Shown here in pieces: positions 25,771 to 34,392 of a stretch of DNA of 64,000 nucleotides (position 1 is the stretch's first letter; each line of letters opens with the position of its first letter). Under the pieces are notes generated by a model. That model made no database searches and was not told the DNA's origin. It saw only the letters and a program-made list of their open reading frames with translations. This stretch comes from Planctomycetaceae bacterium (GTDB lineage: Bacteria; Planctomycetota; Planctomycetia; Pirellulales; Pirellulaceae): NCBI GenBank assembly GCA_020638975.1, contig JACKHN010000007.1, positions 280,461-344,460 on the forward strand, given 5' to 3'. The position numbers were made by a program, and so were the translations under genes.

Positions 25771-27040
25771 CTACTTACCGATCGCATAGAGCGCCTCGAA
25801 AGTCCGCAAATAGATCCGGCCGTTCGACACCGCAGGCGACGCCGAGATCGCTTCGCCCATGTCGTTTTGTGACAGGATCGCGAATTCCTTGCCGGGCTTC
25901 ACCACCGTGATCACGCCATTACGAGCGGTGAGATACACCTTCCATCGGCGTAAAGCGGCGAAGCTCGATGCCGATCGCGAGTCGTCCGCTCCTCGTAGAA
26001 CTCCTCGCCGGTCTTGGCATCGACGCAAACAAGATTGCCGTTTTCGCGACACAAATAGACCAACCCATCGTGATAAAGCGGTGACGGCACATCAGGCGTA
26101 CCGGCATCTCGTTTCCAATGCAGCGCAGACTTGTTATCCGGAGACATCGCCTTTGATGTCCGGACGCAGATTAACACTTTTCCCTGGCAGACGGGACGAC
26201 GATCATTCCCGGCGTTGCCAGCGGCGAGGCGACGAAGCGAAGGGTCGGATGGTGAAGCTCCTTGCGGATTCAAACAGCATCGCCAGATTTCGCTGCCGTC
26301 TTTCAAACTGTGTGCCATCACGTAGTCGCCACCATGTGTAATCAAGAACTCCCGCTCACTGTCACGGTAAAGCATGGGCGAGGCATACGAGTGTTCGTTC
26401 TCTTCGCGGCTCCAGTGATTCGAGGTTGCTGCCAAATCTCGTCGGCGGTCGCGGCGTCGAGACAGACGACCATCGCTTCGGTGTATCCGGATTCCCTCGC
26501 CGTGGATGAACTGGAAATACAAACGACCGTTATCGAGGACGGGCGTGCTGGTCATACCAAACGCGATATTGAACGGTCCGTATCGATCCTGCAAATTGAA
26601 GCGGTAGACCTCGTCTCCTTCCAAGGAGTAGCACCCAAACATTCCATTCGCCATCACGGTCCAGACATGCTTTCCATCCGTGCTCGCGGACGGCGAAGCG
26701 GAGCTGCCTTCGTCGCCGCGGACGTCCGTGTTGCCGGTCGCGATCGTCTTTTGCCAAAGTTCCTTGCCGTCGGTGCTGACGCAAATCAGCAGCAGATCGC
26801 TGCCCGAAACACTGGTCACAAAGATTCGATCACCGACAATCACCGGCGTTGAACCAGCAGCACCCGGCATCGACAATCGCCAAGCGACGTTCTCGGTCTT
26901 ACTCCACTTGTTGGCAGATTGGTTTCGTCGCTGACTCCATCCAATCGAGCACCGCGCCACTGCGGCCAGTCGGCTTGAAGCGAGTTAGCGAGAAAGGAAC
27001 AAACAACGGCAACGAAGCAGCCAAGAGTTCGAGTCTTCAT
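25771..27040 (-). pseudogene. PQQ-like beta-propeller protein interrupted by frameshifts
   Basis: The same family as the gene at 20163-21500. It starts MKTRTLGCFVAVVCSFLANS, continues ADWPQWRGARLDGVSDETNLP, and then needs a frame change to read KWSKTENVAWRLSMPG onward. Further frame changes are needed around the EAMVVCLDAATADEIWQQ blade, around HPTLRFVASPLATPGMIVV, and before VYLTARNGVITVVKPGKEF at the end. Most are explained by loss of one base from a run of two to four identical bases. All blades expected of a complete protein of roughly 420 residues are present, so the gene is full length apart from these defects. It may be intact in the real genome. Confidence 0.75.
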
Positions 27041-27146
27041 CGAGTATTCTCTATTATGAGGAATCGAAAGCGACGGCTAGTGTCGCCAAAGCAGCGGAGA
27101 TGGTCAGCCGCCGGGCTGAGACCGTCGCTTGGTCCTAGCCTCACGG

Positions 27147-27216
27147 TGGCTGGGGCTGAGTCTTCGAAGCCCCGGCACGGAGGCAAACCGTGGCGTCGAA
27201 GACTCCGCCACAGCCA
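27147..27216. repeat. Palindromic repeat upstream of the UbiB-like gene
   Basis: Left arm GTGGCTGGGGCTGAGTCTTC (from 27147) and right arm GACTCCGCCACAGCCAT (to 27216) are imperfect reverse complements centred on GAAGCC...GGCGTCGAAG. It is of the small intergenic palindrome type seen elsewhere in the window. Confidence 0.65.
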
Positions 27217-27288
27217 TCGCTGCGCCGAATGGCGGAGTCGCAGGCCCCCAGTTAGAATCGAACGAAGGCAGCAGCTTGGCGGAGTTCC

Positions 27289-28963
27289 ATGAAAATCACT
27301 TCGATCCCACAAATCTATCGCAATGTCCGCCGCTGGACTGAGATTATCTCGGTGCTCAGCAAATACGGGTTGGCGGACTGGATCAGCGGTTTCAAGCTGG
27401 AATTCGTCAAGGATGCGTTGAAGGCTCGCGACGGCGAGGCGATCGCCCGGCACACGCGTGAGGCACGGATTAGGCTGGCGCTGACGGAACTCGGGCCGAC
27501 GTTCATCAAATTGGGACAATTGCTGAGCACCCGACCTGACGTCGTTGGCGTGCAGTTAGCCGATGAACTTTCCAAGCTTCAAGCCAATGTGCCTGCCGAT
27601 CCGGCGGACAAAGTTCGAGCGTTAATCTCGGAAGAGTTGGGGCTACCCGTCGACGAATTATTCACGCTGTTCATCGACGAACCCATCGCTTCCGCCTCGA
27701 TCGGCCAAGTGCATGCCGCGCGATTAGCTTCGGGCGAAGATGTCGTTGTAAAGTCCAGCATCTCGGCATCGAGAGTATTGTCCGCGAAGATCTGGATGTA
27801 TTGGGCGGACTCGCAACTCGCAGAGATGATTCGGAGTTCGCGCGTATCGGCCTCGTGGCAACGGTCGCCGAGATGGCTCGGACGCTGCGTCGAGAGTTGA
27901 CTTCGGACGCGAGGAACGCAACCTCCAGCAGTTTGAAGTGCAGTTCGGCGACAACCCTACGTGCGGATGCCGAAGCCGATTACCGAACTGTGTACGGGCG
28001 CGTCCTCACGATGGAGCGAATTGACGGCACGAAACTCGAGAACACCGAACAACTTCGCGCTGCGGGAGTCGATCTTGCCGAAGTCGCACGTCGCGGCGCC
28101 GAGTTGTATCTCGACATGATCTTCATGCACGGCTTCTATCACGCCGATCCTCATCCCGGCAACATCGTCGTTACCAGGCAACGTGATCGGTTTGCTCGAC
28201 TTTGGGATGGTGGGGCGATTGGACGAGCGACTGCGAGAGGACATCGAAGAAATGTTGCTGGCGATCGTTAACCAAGACGTCACGATCCTGACTTCGCTAA
28301 TCAAACGCGTCGGAACGATCCCGTCGGGCCTTGATGAGGGCGCACTTTCGATTGACATCGCAGACTTTGTCGGCCACTACGCGACCCAATCCCTCGACCA
28401 ATTCGATCTGGGAGGCGCATTGACGGAGATGACGCAACTCATTCATCGACATCGAATCTCGCTGCCACCACAAGTCGGTCTGCTGATCAAGACGCTGGTG
28501 ACATTGGAGGCACGACCAAGATGCTGAGCCCAAGTTCAGCTTGATGGAAGTCATGCGACCGTTCCAACGCAAAATGCTGCTGCGTCGCTTGTCGCCGGCC
28601 GGCAGCTCCGTAAAGCGAGACGCGTATTTCGAGCTAGAACAACTGGCCGAGATCGTGCCGCGTCGCTTAGGCGAGATCTTAGAACAAATCCAAGCTGGCA
28701 AGTTCGATGTGCATCTCGATCACCGGGGACTCGGCCCGTCCGTCAATCGACTCGTGCTAGCGATGATGGCCAGTTCGTTGTTCCTGGGGTCTTCGTTAAT
28801 GCTCAGCCAGCAAGTTCCGCCTTTGATCTTCCCCGAGAACAACTACTTTGGACTGGAGAAGCTCTCGATCCTGGGTCTTGGTGGCTGCCTCGTTAGCATT
28901 CTTGTGGGGTTGAGGCTGCTGCGGGCGATTGGGAAATCAGGACATTTGGACCGGCGAGAGTAG
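27289..28963 (+). pseudogene. UbiB/AarF/ABC1 atypical kinase, broken by several frameshifts
   Basis: Membrane-linked atypical kinase family involved in ubiquinone or isoprenoid-lipid metabolism. Reading across frames gives a full-length protein of about 555 residues. Present are the KxGQ motif (FIKLGQLLSTRPDV), EPIASASIGQVH, VVVK, TMERIDGTKL, the catalytic FYHADPHPGNI, the metal-binding GLLDFGMVGR, and two C-terminal membrane segments (ASSLFLGSSLML and LGLGGCLVSILVG). The frame breaks near 27752, 27902, 27960, 28011, 28172, 28508 and 28531. Nearly all can be repaired by restoring one G or C in a short run. Because every functional motif is kept, I suspect sequence error or very recent inactivation. 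The start at 27289 (MKITSIPQIYRNVRR) is natural for the family. Confidence 0.8.
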
Positions 28964-29300
28964 TGCCGCTGGTCGCTTGATCCTGTCGCCGGAAACCGTC
29001 CCCCGACTTGGTTTCGGCTGGAGTGGTAACCGCTCCCTCGCCAGTATCCGCTTCCTCCGCGAGGCGTTGCTCTTCGCGAGCGGCCAAACAATCGTTGAGC
29101 AATGCTTCGACGCGGGCGTTTAAAGCCGTCAGGTCGTTTAGCAGGGCTTCCTGTCGGTCATCGATCTCGTCGATCAAAGTCCGTTGGGCTTCGGGCGAAC
29201 TCATACGCAGTGGCTTGCTGGGTTTTCGCGGGCGGCGGGGACGAGCGACCTTGCGTCGGGTGGTCGAACGCTTTTGACGTGATTGTGTAGCAGTTGGCAT
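28893..29300 (-). CDS. Small basic coiled-coil protein, function unknown
   Basis: A 135-residue protein with a very basic N-terminus (about 15 Arg/Lys in the first 30 residues), a helical coiled-coil stretch around 36-85 (RTLIDEIDDRQEALLNDLT, then LNARVEALLNDCLAAREEQR) and a low-complexity tail. I do not recognise a family. It converges on the UbiB-like gene and overlaps its end by about 70 bp. The overlap may be artificial if the true frame of the tail is shifted, as in the neighbouring genes. The coding call rests on the regular heptads and residue composition, so it is moderate. Confidence 0.5.
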   Translation of the reverse strand: MPTATQSRQKRSTTRRKVARPRRPRKPSKPLRMSSPEAQRTLIDEIDDRQEALLNDLTALNARVEALLNDCLAAREEQRLAEEADTGEGAVTTPAETKSGDGFRRQDQATSGTTLAGPNVLISQSPAAASTPQEC

Positions 29301-29522
29301 CGGTTATTCCCGCAGTAAGCTTTGCACCGGTTCCCAAAGGTCCGATTATAGAGTCTGGCGAAACGCTATGCATCAAGCAGATAGCGTTTTGCGGGAAATC
29401 TCCGCTGGCAGCTGCAAACCGGTCTTGGCGGATCTCAGCCCAGCAGCCTCGTCGAATACCGCCGCATCGCTACAATCGGTGGGTGATCGTGCTGATTTCG
29501 CTTCGGACTAGAAGGTGCCGCC

Positions 29523-30044
29523 GTGTTCATGCTTGCCCAGATCGCTAACACCGACTTCCACGGATTCCTGCCCACGCGCGGGTCTGTAATGCTCGATTTT
29601 GTGTTTTTGGCCCTGTTTGCTGTCATCCCAGTCATGGCATGGAGCATCTATCTCGTCAAATTTCGCAAGCCTGACGAGACATATAAGTGCGAATGGCATA
29701 AGCGGATTCAGCTCGCCCTGGGCGTGATTCTGCTGATTGCGGTTACGGCCTTTGAAATCGACATGCGATTCATCACCAAGGACTGGCGGTCACTGGCCGA
29801 AGCGTCGCCGTACTACGCCTCGAAGCTCGTCGACTACAGCTTGTGGATTCATCTGTGCTTCGCCGTGCCAACCCCGTTGCTCTGGATTTTCGTCATTATT
29901 CGAGCAATGCAGAAGTTCCCCAAACCAGCGGCACCGTGTGAGTACAGTTCGTGCCACATGCTGTGGGGCAAGGTCGCTGCCATCGCGATGTTCATGACAG
30001 CACTTACAGGTTGGGTGTTCTATTGGCTGGCGTTCGTCGCCTGA
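29523..30044 (+). CDS. DUF420 family membrane protein
   Basis: A 173-residue integral membrane protein with four predicted segments (about 24-46, 64-82, 104-125 and 148-170). DUF420 landmarks are the conserved WHKRIQLALG, the EIDMR motif after the second segment, and the paired histidines in LWIHL and CHMLWGK. Members often occur near cytochrome oxidase or copper genes, but no such gene is adjacent here. The likely start could also be the ATG at 29529 or 29589; the first is used. The family is recognised, the function is not known. Confidence 0.8.
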   Translation: MFMLAQIANTDFHGFLPTRGSVMLDFVFLALFAVIPVMAWSIYLVKFRKPDETYKCEWHKRIQLALGVILLIAVTAFEIDMRFITKDWRSLAEASPYYASKLVDYSLWIHLCFAVPTPLLWIFVIIRAMQKFPKPAAPCEYSSCHMLWGKVAAIAMFMTALTGWVFYWLAFVA

Positions 30045-30065
30045 CGACCGCTCAAACAACACGCA

Positions 30066-31691
30066 CTACTCGGCGTTACGCGAGAACGCGACAATGCAGG
30101 TGTCGTCTTCCTGTGGCATCCCCTTTGTAAACTCACGAACATCGGCCAGGATTTTGCCGGTGACATCTCGTGCGTTCTTCGACGCTGCCAGTACCTTCCG
30201 AATTCGATCGATGCCATACTGAGGCCCCGCTGGGCTCGGGCATTCGCTAATTCCGTCCGTGTACATAACGACAACGTCGCCGGGTTCGAGAGTAATCGTT
30301 GCCTGTTGATACGTGATTCCCGAATCGATACCGAGCGGCGGGCTAGAGATTTCGGGTGCGATCTCTTCTACTTTACCTGTCTTCGCGCGACGCAGTAATG
30401 GCGGCATGTGCCCAGCGTTGACGACGGTCAACTCGTGCCGGATTGGGTCGAGCACACACAACGCGAACGTGATGAAGAAGCTGAACGTTTGCTTCGTCAA
30501 TTCCCGATTCAGCGACTGAACGGCGTCGCTGGGAATGATATCGGTGACAAGGCAGTATCGAGTTTCGCTGCAAAGCCGCGCCATAAGAAGCGCCGCCGGA
30601 ACGCCGTGTCCCGCGACATCGCCAACAGCGATAGCGAGTTGTCCGTCCGGCAACTCGGTATATCCGAAGTAGTCACCGCCAACAGCATCGGCCGGATTAT
30701 AGTAGTCCGAGATCTGATAGCCCTCGATGTTGGGATGGTCTGCAGGAAGGAAGTGTTGCTGGACTTGCCGAGCCGTTTCCATGTCGCGTTCACGACGATC
30801 ATATTGCAATTGCGTCTCATGTAACCGCGCGTGATCGACGGCTTGGCCGACCAGATTCGCGATATTAACGAGGATTTCAAGATCGTCCGAATTGAACTGA
30901 TGCGCGGGATCCTGCGCGTCGAGGTGGATCATTCCAAACGCTTCGTCCGCCGAGCCAATCAGTGGAGCACACAAGACTGATCGCATCTTCAAATCGAGAA
31001 CCGAATCGCTGGCCTGAAACCGTTCGTCGTCACCAGCATCCGTACTCAGCACCGCTTTGCACTCGGAAAGGACGGAATTGGCAATCGTCCGGCTAATCGG
31101 AGGTGGCGAGTTTGCCTTGCTGCCGGGGTTCTTTACGGCGTATGGCCGCGGTTCTTCACCGGGACGTTCCGACACCATGATGCAACCGCGACTGGCCTCG
31201 GGCAGAATTTGAAAGATGTTCTCCAGCACGTTCGGCAAAATCAGCTTCAAATCGAGTGACACGCCTAGACTTCGCGTAATATCCAGCAGTGCTCGCCATT
31301 TTGGCGCAGTGTGACTGTCATCGGTAACACCAGCGTCGCGAAGAACGTCCACCGACGTGATGATGGTGGATGGACGATCTGGCGCGCGACCACCATCTTC
31401 TGAGTCCAGAAGAAACACGACTCGCACCTGACTGATCTGAACTTCGTCGTTGTCGTGGAGTCGCTCCGGAGATCGTATTACCTCTCCATTCAATCGAGTC
31501 CCGTGCTGGCTGCCGAGGTCATCGATAACGTAACGGTCACCCTCTTTCACGAACCGAGCATGGCGACGTGAAACGGTCGAGTCCTTTAAAACGACTTGGC
31601 AGTCTGGGTGGCGGCCAAGCATCGTCTCACGGGCATCCAACGAGTAGGTCTCGCCTGCGTTTGCTCCGGTGATGATCTTGATCGATGCCAT
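30066..31691 (-). CDS. FHA-GAF-PP2C (SpoIIE-type) serine phosphatase
   Basis: A 541-residue cytoplasmic signalling protein. Residues 1-95 are a forkhead-associated phosphothreonine-binding domain (MLGRHPDCQVVLKDSTVSRRHARF, then DLGSQHGTRLNG). Residues about 125-295 form a GAF sensor domain. A short coiled coil (DRRERDMETARQVQQHFLP) leads into a SpoIIE-type PP2C phosphatase domain with the metal-binding Asp residues in DAVGGDYF, VGDVAGHG and YTDGISE. This architecture is typical of RsbU-like regulators that dephosphorylate anti-sigma antagonists. No partner-switch gene is adjacent. It lies 86 bp downstream of leuA on the same strand, with a hairpin between them. Confidence 0.93.
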   Translation of the reverse strand: MASIKIITGANAGETYSLDARETMLGRHPDCQVVLKDSTVSRRHARFVKEGDRYVIDDLGSQHGTRLNGEVIRSPERLHDNDEVQISQVRVVFLLDSEDGGRAPDRPSTIITSVDVLRDAGVTDDSHTAPKWRALLDITRSLGVSLDLKLILPNVLENIFQILPEASRGCIMVSERPGEEPRPYAVKNPGSKANSPPPISRTIANSVLSECKAVLSTDAGDDERFQASDSVLDLKMRSVLCAPLIGSADEAFGMIHLDAQDPAHQFNSDDLEILVNIANLVGQAVDHARLHETQLQYDRRERDMETARQVQQHFLPADHPNIEGYQISDYYNPADAVGGDYFGYTELPDGQLAIAVGDVAGHGVPAALLMARLCSETRYCLVTDIIPSDAVQSLNRELTKQTFSFFITFALCVLDPIRHELTVVNAGHMPPLLRRAKTGKVEEIAPEISSPPLGIDSGITYQQATITLEPGDVVVMYTDGISECPSPAGPQYGIDRIRKVLAASKNARDVTGKILADVREFTKGMPQEDDTCIVAFSRNAE

Positions 31692-31725
31692 ATCGATGGT
31701 TGTCGTTTCAATATGTGATTCGAAC

Positions 31726-31763
31726 TCAAGACTTCCGAAGCCTTGAAGACTTCGGAAGCCTGA
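31726..31763. repeat. Hairpin between leuA and the FHA-PP2C gene
   Basis: TCAAGACTTCCGAAG and CTTCGGAAGCCTGA form an imperfect inverted repeat with a perfect 9-bp core (31732-31740 with 31750-31758). No T-tract follows on either strand, so I list it as a repeat rather than a terminator. Confidence 0.55.
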
Positions 31764-31777
31764 GGACTTGTTACAAC

Positions 31778-33319
31778 CTAAGCCGAAGCCGGCGAAGCGT
31801 TCTGTGTAAGCACGATGCGATTCACCGCGTCCAGAATCGCAAGCACCGTCGCCTCAACCGTATCCGTCGAGACACCGCGTCCGCGAAAGCTAGTGCCATT
31901 GTACTCGATTTCCAAAGTTACTTCGCCTAAGGCGTCATGACCGAGCGTCGCGCTGCGAACTTGATAGTCCTTACAGCGGAGACGGATTCCCGTGATCTTC
32001 TCGGTCGCGAGAAACGCTGCATCGATCGGACCATCACCATCAGACAACTCCTCCGTGAACTCTTCGTCGCCATGTCGCAACGTGAGACGGACTTTTGGCT
32101 TCCGCGCAGTCCCCGAAGTCGCCTCGAACGACACCACTGACCATTCTTGCTCGGGAGCCGAATGGATTTGCTTCTCGATCAAAGCGGCGATATCACCGTC
32201 GTAGATCTCTTTCTTCTTGTCAGCCAGATCTTTGAATTCCTCGAACACGGCGTGTAATTGCTCGCCGGTCAAGCGATAACCTAGGGTATTAGCCCGGTCA
32301 GCCAACGCCGCCCGACCGCTGTGCTTGCCGAGTACCAAATCGGTTTTCGTGAAGCCGACATCCTCGGGTCGCATAATTTCGTAGGTCGTGCGTTCCTTTA
32401 ACATCCCATCCTGGTGGATGCCCGCTTCGTGAGCGAACGCGTTTCGACCGACGATGGCTTTGTTACGTTGCACTTGCATGCCCGTAATCGACGAAACGAG
32501 GCGGCTGGTGGGCACCAATCGGTGCGTGTTGATCCCTGTGTCGCAGCCGTAGAAGTCGTTACGTGTTCGCATCGCCATAACTACTTCTTCCAGCGAACAG
32601 TTCCCAGCACGCTCGCCGATGCCGTTGATCGTGCACTCGATCTGGCCAGCGCCGTTCGTAACGGCCGCCAGGCTATTAGCCACCGCCAAACCGAGGTCGT
32701 TGTGGCAGTGAATGCTGATGATGGCTTTGTCAATGTTGGGCACACGATCACACAGCATCTTGATCGTCTCGCCCATTTGAGCCGGCGTCGCATACCCGAC
32801 CGTGTCCGGGATGTTAACGGTCGTCGCACCCGCGTCGATGGCAGCTTCGACGACTTCGCACAGGAAATCCTTCTCGGTACGAGCCGCGTCTTCAGGCGAA
32901 AATTCGACGTTATCGCAATACGAAACCGCTCGCTTAACCCCGGCAACCGCTCGCTTGACGATCTCCTCGGTCGTCATCTTTAGTTTGAACTCGCGATGAA
33001 TTGCGCTGGTTGCGAGGAACACATGGATCCGTGACGACTCGGCGTGCTTCAAAGCTTCCCACGCTCGGTCGATGTCGCCCTCTGCACAGCGGGCCAATCC
33101 GCAGATGGTCGATCCGCGGATTGAACGCGAGATCTCTTGGACAGCTTCAAAATCGCCGGGCGAAGCGATGGGAAACCCTGCTTCAATCACGTCGACTCCG
33201 AGATCCACCAGCGCCTGGGCGATCTCCATCTTCTCGTTCAGGTTCATGCTCGCGCCTGGAGATTGCTCGCCATCGCGTAAGGTCGTGTCGAAAATAACGA
33301 TTCGTCGGTTATCAGTCAT
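31778..33319 (-). CDS. leuA: 2-isopropylmalate synthase
   Basis: Catalyses the first committed step of leucine biosynthesis, condensing acetyl-CoA with 2-oxoisovalerate. The 513-residue length fits the LeuA type 1 family. Near the N-terminus FDTTLRDGEQSPG carries the catalytic Arg15 and Asp16. The metal-binding HCHND motif (ISIHCHNDLGLAVANS) and the GIGERAGNCSLEE signature follow. The C-terminal regulatory domain, where leucine feedback normally binds, is present (GHDALGEVTLEIEYNG). The start ATG is at 33319. About 285 bases upstream on the same strand lie a Leu-rich leader peptide and a terminator, so expression is probably controlled by attenuation. No other leu genes are adjacent. Confidence 0.97.
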   Translation of the reverse strand: MTDNRRIVIFDTTLRDGEQSPGASMNLNEKMEIAQALVDLGVDVIEAGFPIASPGDFEAVQEISRSIRGSTICGLARCAEGDIDRAWEALKHAESSRIHVFLATSAIHREFKLKMTTEEIVKRAVAGVKRAVSYCDNVEFSPEDAARTEKDFLCEVVEAAIDAGATTVNIPDTVGYATPAQMGETIKMLCDRVPNIDKAIISIHCHNDLGLAVANSLAAVTNGAGQIECTINGIGERAGNCSLEEVVMAMRTRNDFYGCDTGINTHRLVPTSRLVSSITGMQVQRNKAIVGRNAFAHEAGIHQDGMLKERTTYEIMRPEDVGFTKTDLVLGKHSGRAALADRANTLGYRLTGEQLHAVFEEFKDLADKKKEIYDGDIAALIEKQIHSAPEQEWSVVSFEATSGTARKPKVRLTLRHGDEEFTEELSDGDGPIDAAFLATEKITGIRLRCKDYQVRSATLGHDALGEVTLEIEYNGTSFRGRGVSTDTVEATVLAILDAVNRIVLTQNASPASA

Positions 33320-33340
33320 GGATAGGGCTTTCGATATCTG

Positions 33341-33419
33341 AGCCAGTTGTGTTACTTCTCTCTCACCTTCGTGGCGGTACGCCGGTCCTGGACCGGCGCG
33401 AGAAGTAACAACTCGGCTC
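33341..33419. repeat. Inverted repeat in the leuA 5' region
   Basis: Arms GAGCCAGTTGTGTTACTTCTC (split by small indels) and GAGAAGTAACAACTCGGCTC enclose the perfect palindrome CGCCGGTCCTGGACCGGCG. It lies between the attenuator and the leuA start codon, so it would be in the leuA mRNA leader. It looks like one of the dispersed planctomycete palindromes rather than part of the attenuator. Confidence 0.7.
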
Positions 33420-33478
33420 TAGATCGACAAAACCTGCGGCGGCGTTGAATCAGACGGTTCATTCTGGCAGATCCCAAC

Positions 33479-33509
33479 AAAAAACCCCAAGGCAAAGAAA
33501 GCCTCGGGG
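33479..33509 (-). terminator. Rho-independent terminator of the leuA leader (attenuator)
   Basis: On the minus strand CCCCGAGGC (33509-33501), loop TTTCTTT, GCCTTGGGG (33493-33485), then six T. A nine-pair stem with one G-U pair and a T-tract is a textbook intrinsic terminator. It lies 34 bases after the stop codon of the Leu-rich leader peptide and 160 bases before the leuA start. Confidence 0.85.
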
Positions 33510-33564
33510 TTCGCTGTGTGTAATAAAAGGTGGCGAGAGTCCCCTACGGCTGGCAGCAACCGAG
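33503..33564 (-). promoter_or_regulatory. Predicted antiterminator pairing for leuA attenuation
   Basis: Leader segment CTCGGTTGCTG (minus strand, 33564-33554, within codons 14-17 of the leader peptide) can pair with CAGCGAACCCCGAG (33516-33503) through 11 base pairs with a 2-base and a 1-base bulge. The second segment contains the 5' arm of the terminator, so the two structures exclude each other. A ribosome stalled on the earlier Leu codons would leave the first segment free and favour read-through. Pairing was drawn by hand. Confidence 0.55.
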
Positions 33565-33603
33565 CGATAGCAGCAGGAGTAGGGCTAGATTATTCGTTTT
33601 CAT
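33544..33603 (-). CDS. leuA leader peptide (19 residues, seven leucines)
   Basis: Short frame ATG to TAG encoding MKTNNLALLLLLSLGCCQP, with Leu at positions 6, 8-12 and 14. A GGTGAG sequence 5 bases before the ATG could act as ribosome-binding site. Its place just upstream of an intrinsic terminator and of leuA is what a leucine attenuator requires. An alternative reading is a remnant lipoprotein signal peptide (LSLGC resembles a lipobox), but the frame stops four residues later. Too short to be a normal gene. Confidence 0.7.
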   Translation of the reverse strand: MKTNNLALLLLLSLGCCQP

Positions 33604-33698
33604 TAGGTCTCACCGACCGAGCGACTTATGTTTGGGGGCCGGTTACATTTGTAACGAGGTCCGCCGACGCCTCTAAATCTAAAACTCACCAGAGTTTG

Positions 33699-33727
33699 AG
33701 TTTATCTAGCCTCCGGCATGGGGTCAA
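33699..33727 (-). promoter_or_regulatory. Possible promoter of the leuA leader transcript
   Basis: On the minus strand TTGACC (33727-33722) and TAAACT (33704-33699) are separated by 17 bp, matching five and four bases of the housekeeping -35 and -10 consensus. Transcription would start about 90 bases before the leader peptide. Weak on its own; supported by position. Confidence 0.4.
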
Positions 33728-33918
33728 GCTCGCACTGCGGCAGTGAAAAATGAAAGCTTGGTGAACGCCATCCTGACGCAGAGAGCCACCCGAGGTTCAC
33801 GACAGCCCAGGGAAGCGGGGGGACGGATTCGCTCCAAAATCGCGTTCGCAAGAAATCGGTTTGGGCCGTATACTTTGGCAGATATTTTTCCCAATCCAGC
33901 GGAAGTGGCTAGCGAGAG

Positions 33919-34161
33919 ATGGAGATGGCTGGCGAATTTCTCGACTTGTCGAGCGATCCCGATCCTAACCCCGGAGAGGGCGGAATTGTCCGATCGCGGC
34001 GATTCCTGGGGGTTCAATTCGCTTGCTGTAGCGTCTATTCCCGCGTTTACGTAAATAAAGAAGGGACAGCCTACGTTGGAAGCTGCCCCAAATGCCTGAA
34101 GCGCATCGAGATGAAGATTGGCCCCGGTGGCACGGACAGCCGCTTCTTTACTGCGTATTGA
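33919..34161 (+). CDS. Small conserved protein with CPKC motif
   Basis: An 80-residue protein. The N-terminal 28 residues are acidic and variable. The C-terminal half reads as a compact conserved module: FLGVQFACCSVYSRVYVNKE, then GTAYVGSCPKCLKRIEMKIG and GPGGTDSRFFTAY. The CC and CPKC cysteines could bind a metal such as zinc. I believe similar short proteins are widespread in planctomycetes, but this is from memory. The first ATG (33919) follows an AGCGAGAG sequence; a second in-frame ATG is at 33925. The long minus-strand frame overlapping it is judged a shadow. Confidence 0.7.
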   Translation: MEMAGEFLDLSSDPDPNPGEGGIVRSRRFLGVQFACCSVYSRVYVNKEGTAYVGSCPKCLKRIEMKIGPGGTDSRFFTAY

Positions 34162-34392
34162 GCCATTTCGTCGTATCGCGTATGATCCGCCCGCTTGTCC
34201 CTGGTGCTGTGTTACCGCTAAGAATTCTGGTGCCACTGGCTCGACCAGTGCTGCACGGACCAACCACGCCCGTGACGGCACTGGCAGAACTCATGGCACA
34301 CAACCCTAAGATTAAGCTGTAACCAAGCACTAGCCTGTTTAAGGTCACCCAGTTTACGGGCGATTGCTCCCTTTCCTCAGCAAGGTTTCCGA

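Noticed and set aside
33724..34281. 185-residue minus-strand open frame
   Set aside because: It lies opposite the small CPKC protein, has unlikely composition and no recognisable motif; the plus-strand protein reads better.
34092..34322. 76-residue plus-strand frame after the CPKC protein
   Set aside because: It overlaps the CPKC gene out of frame, and its composition (repeated PLV/PLA) looks non-coding.
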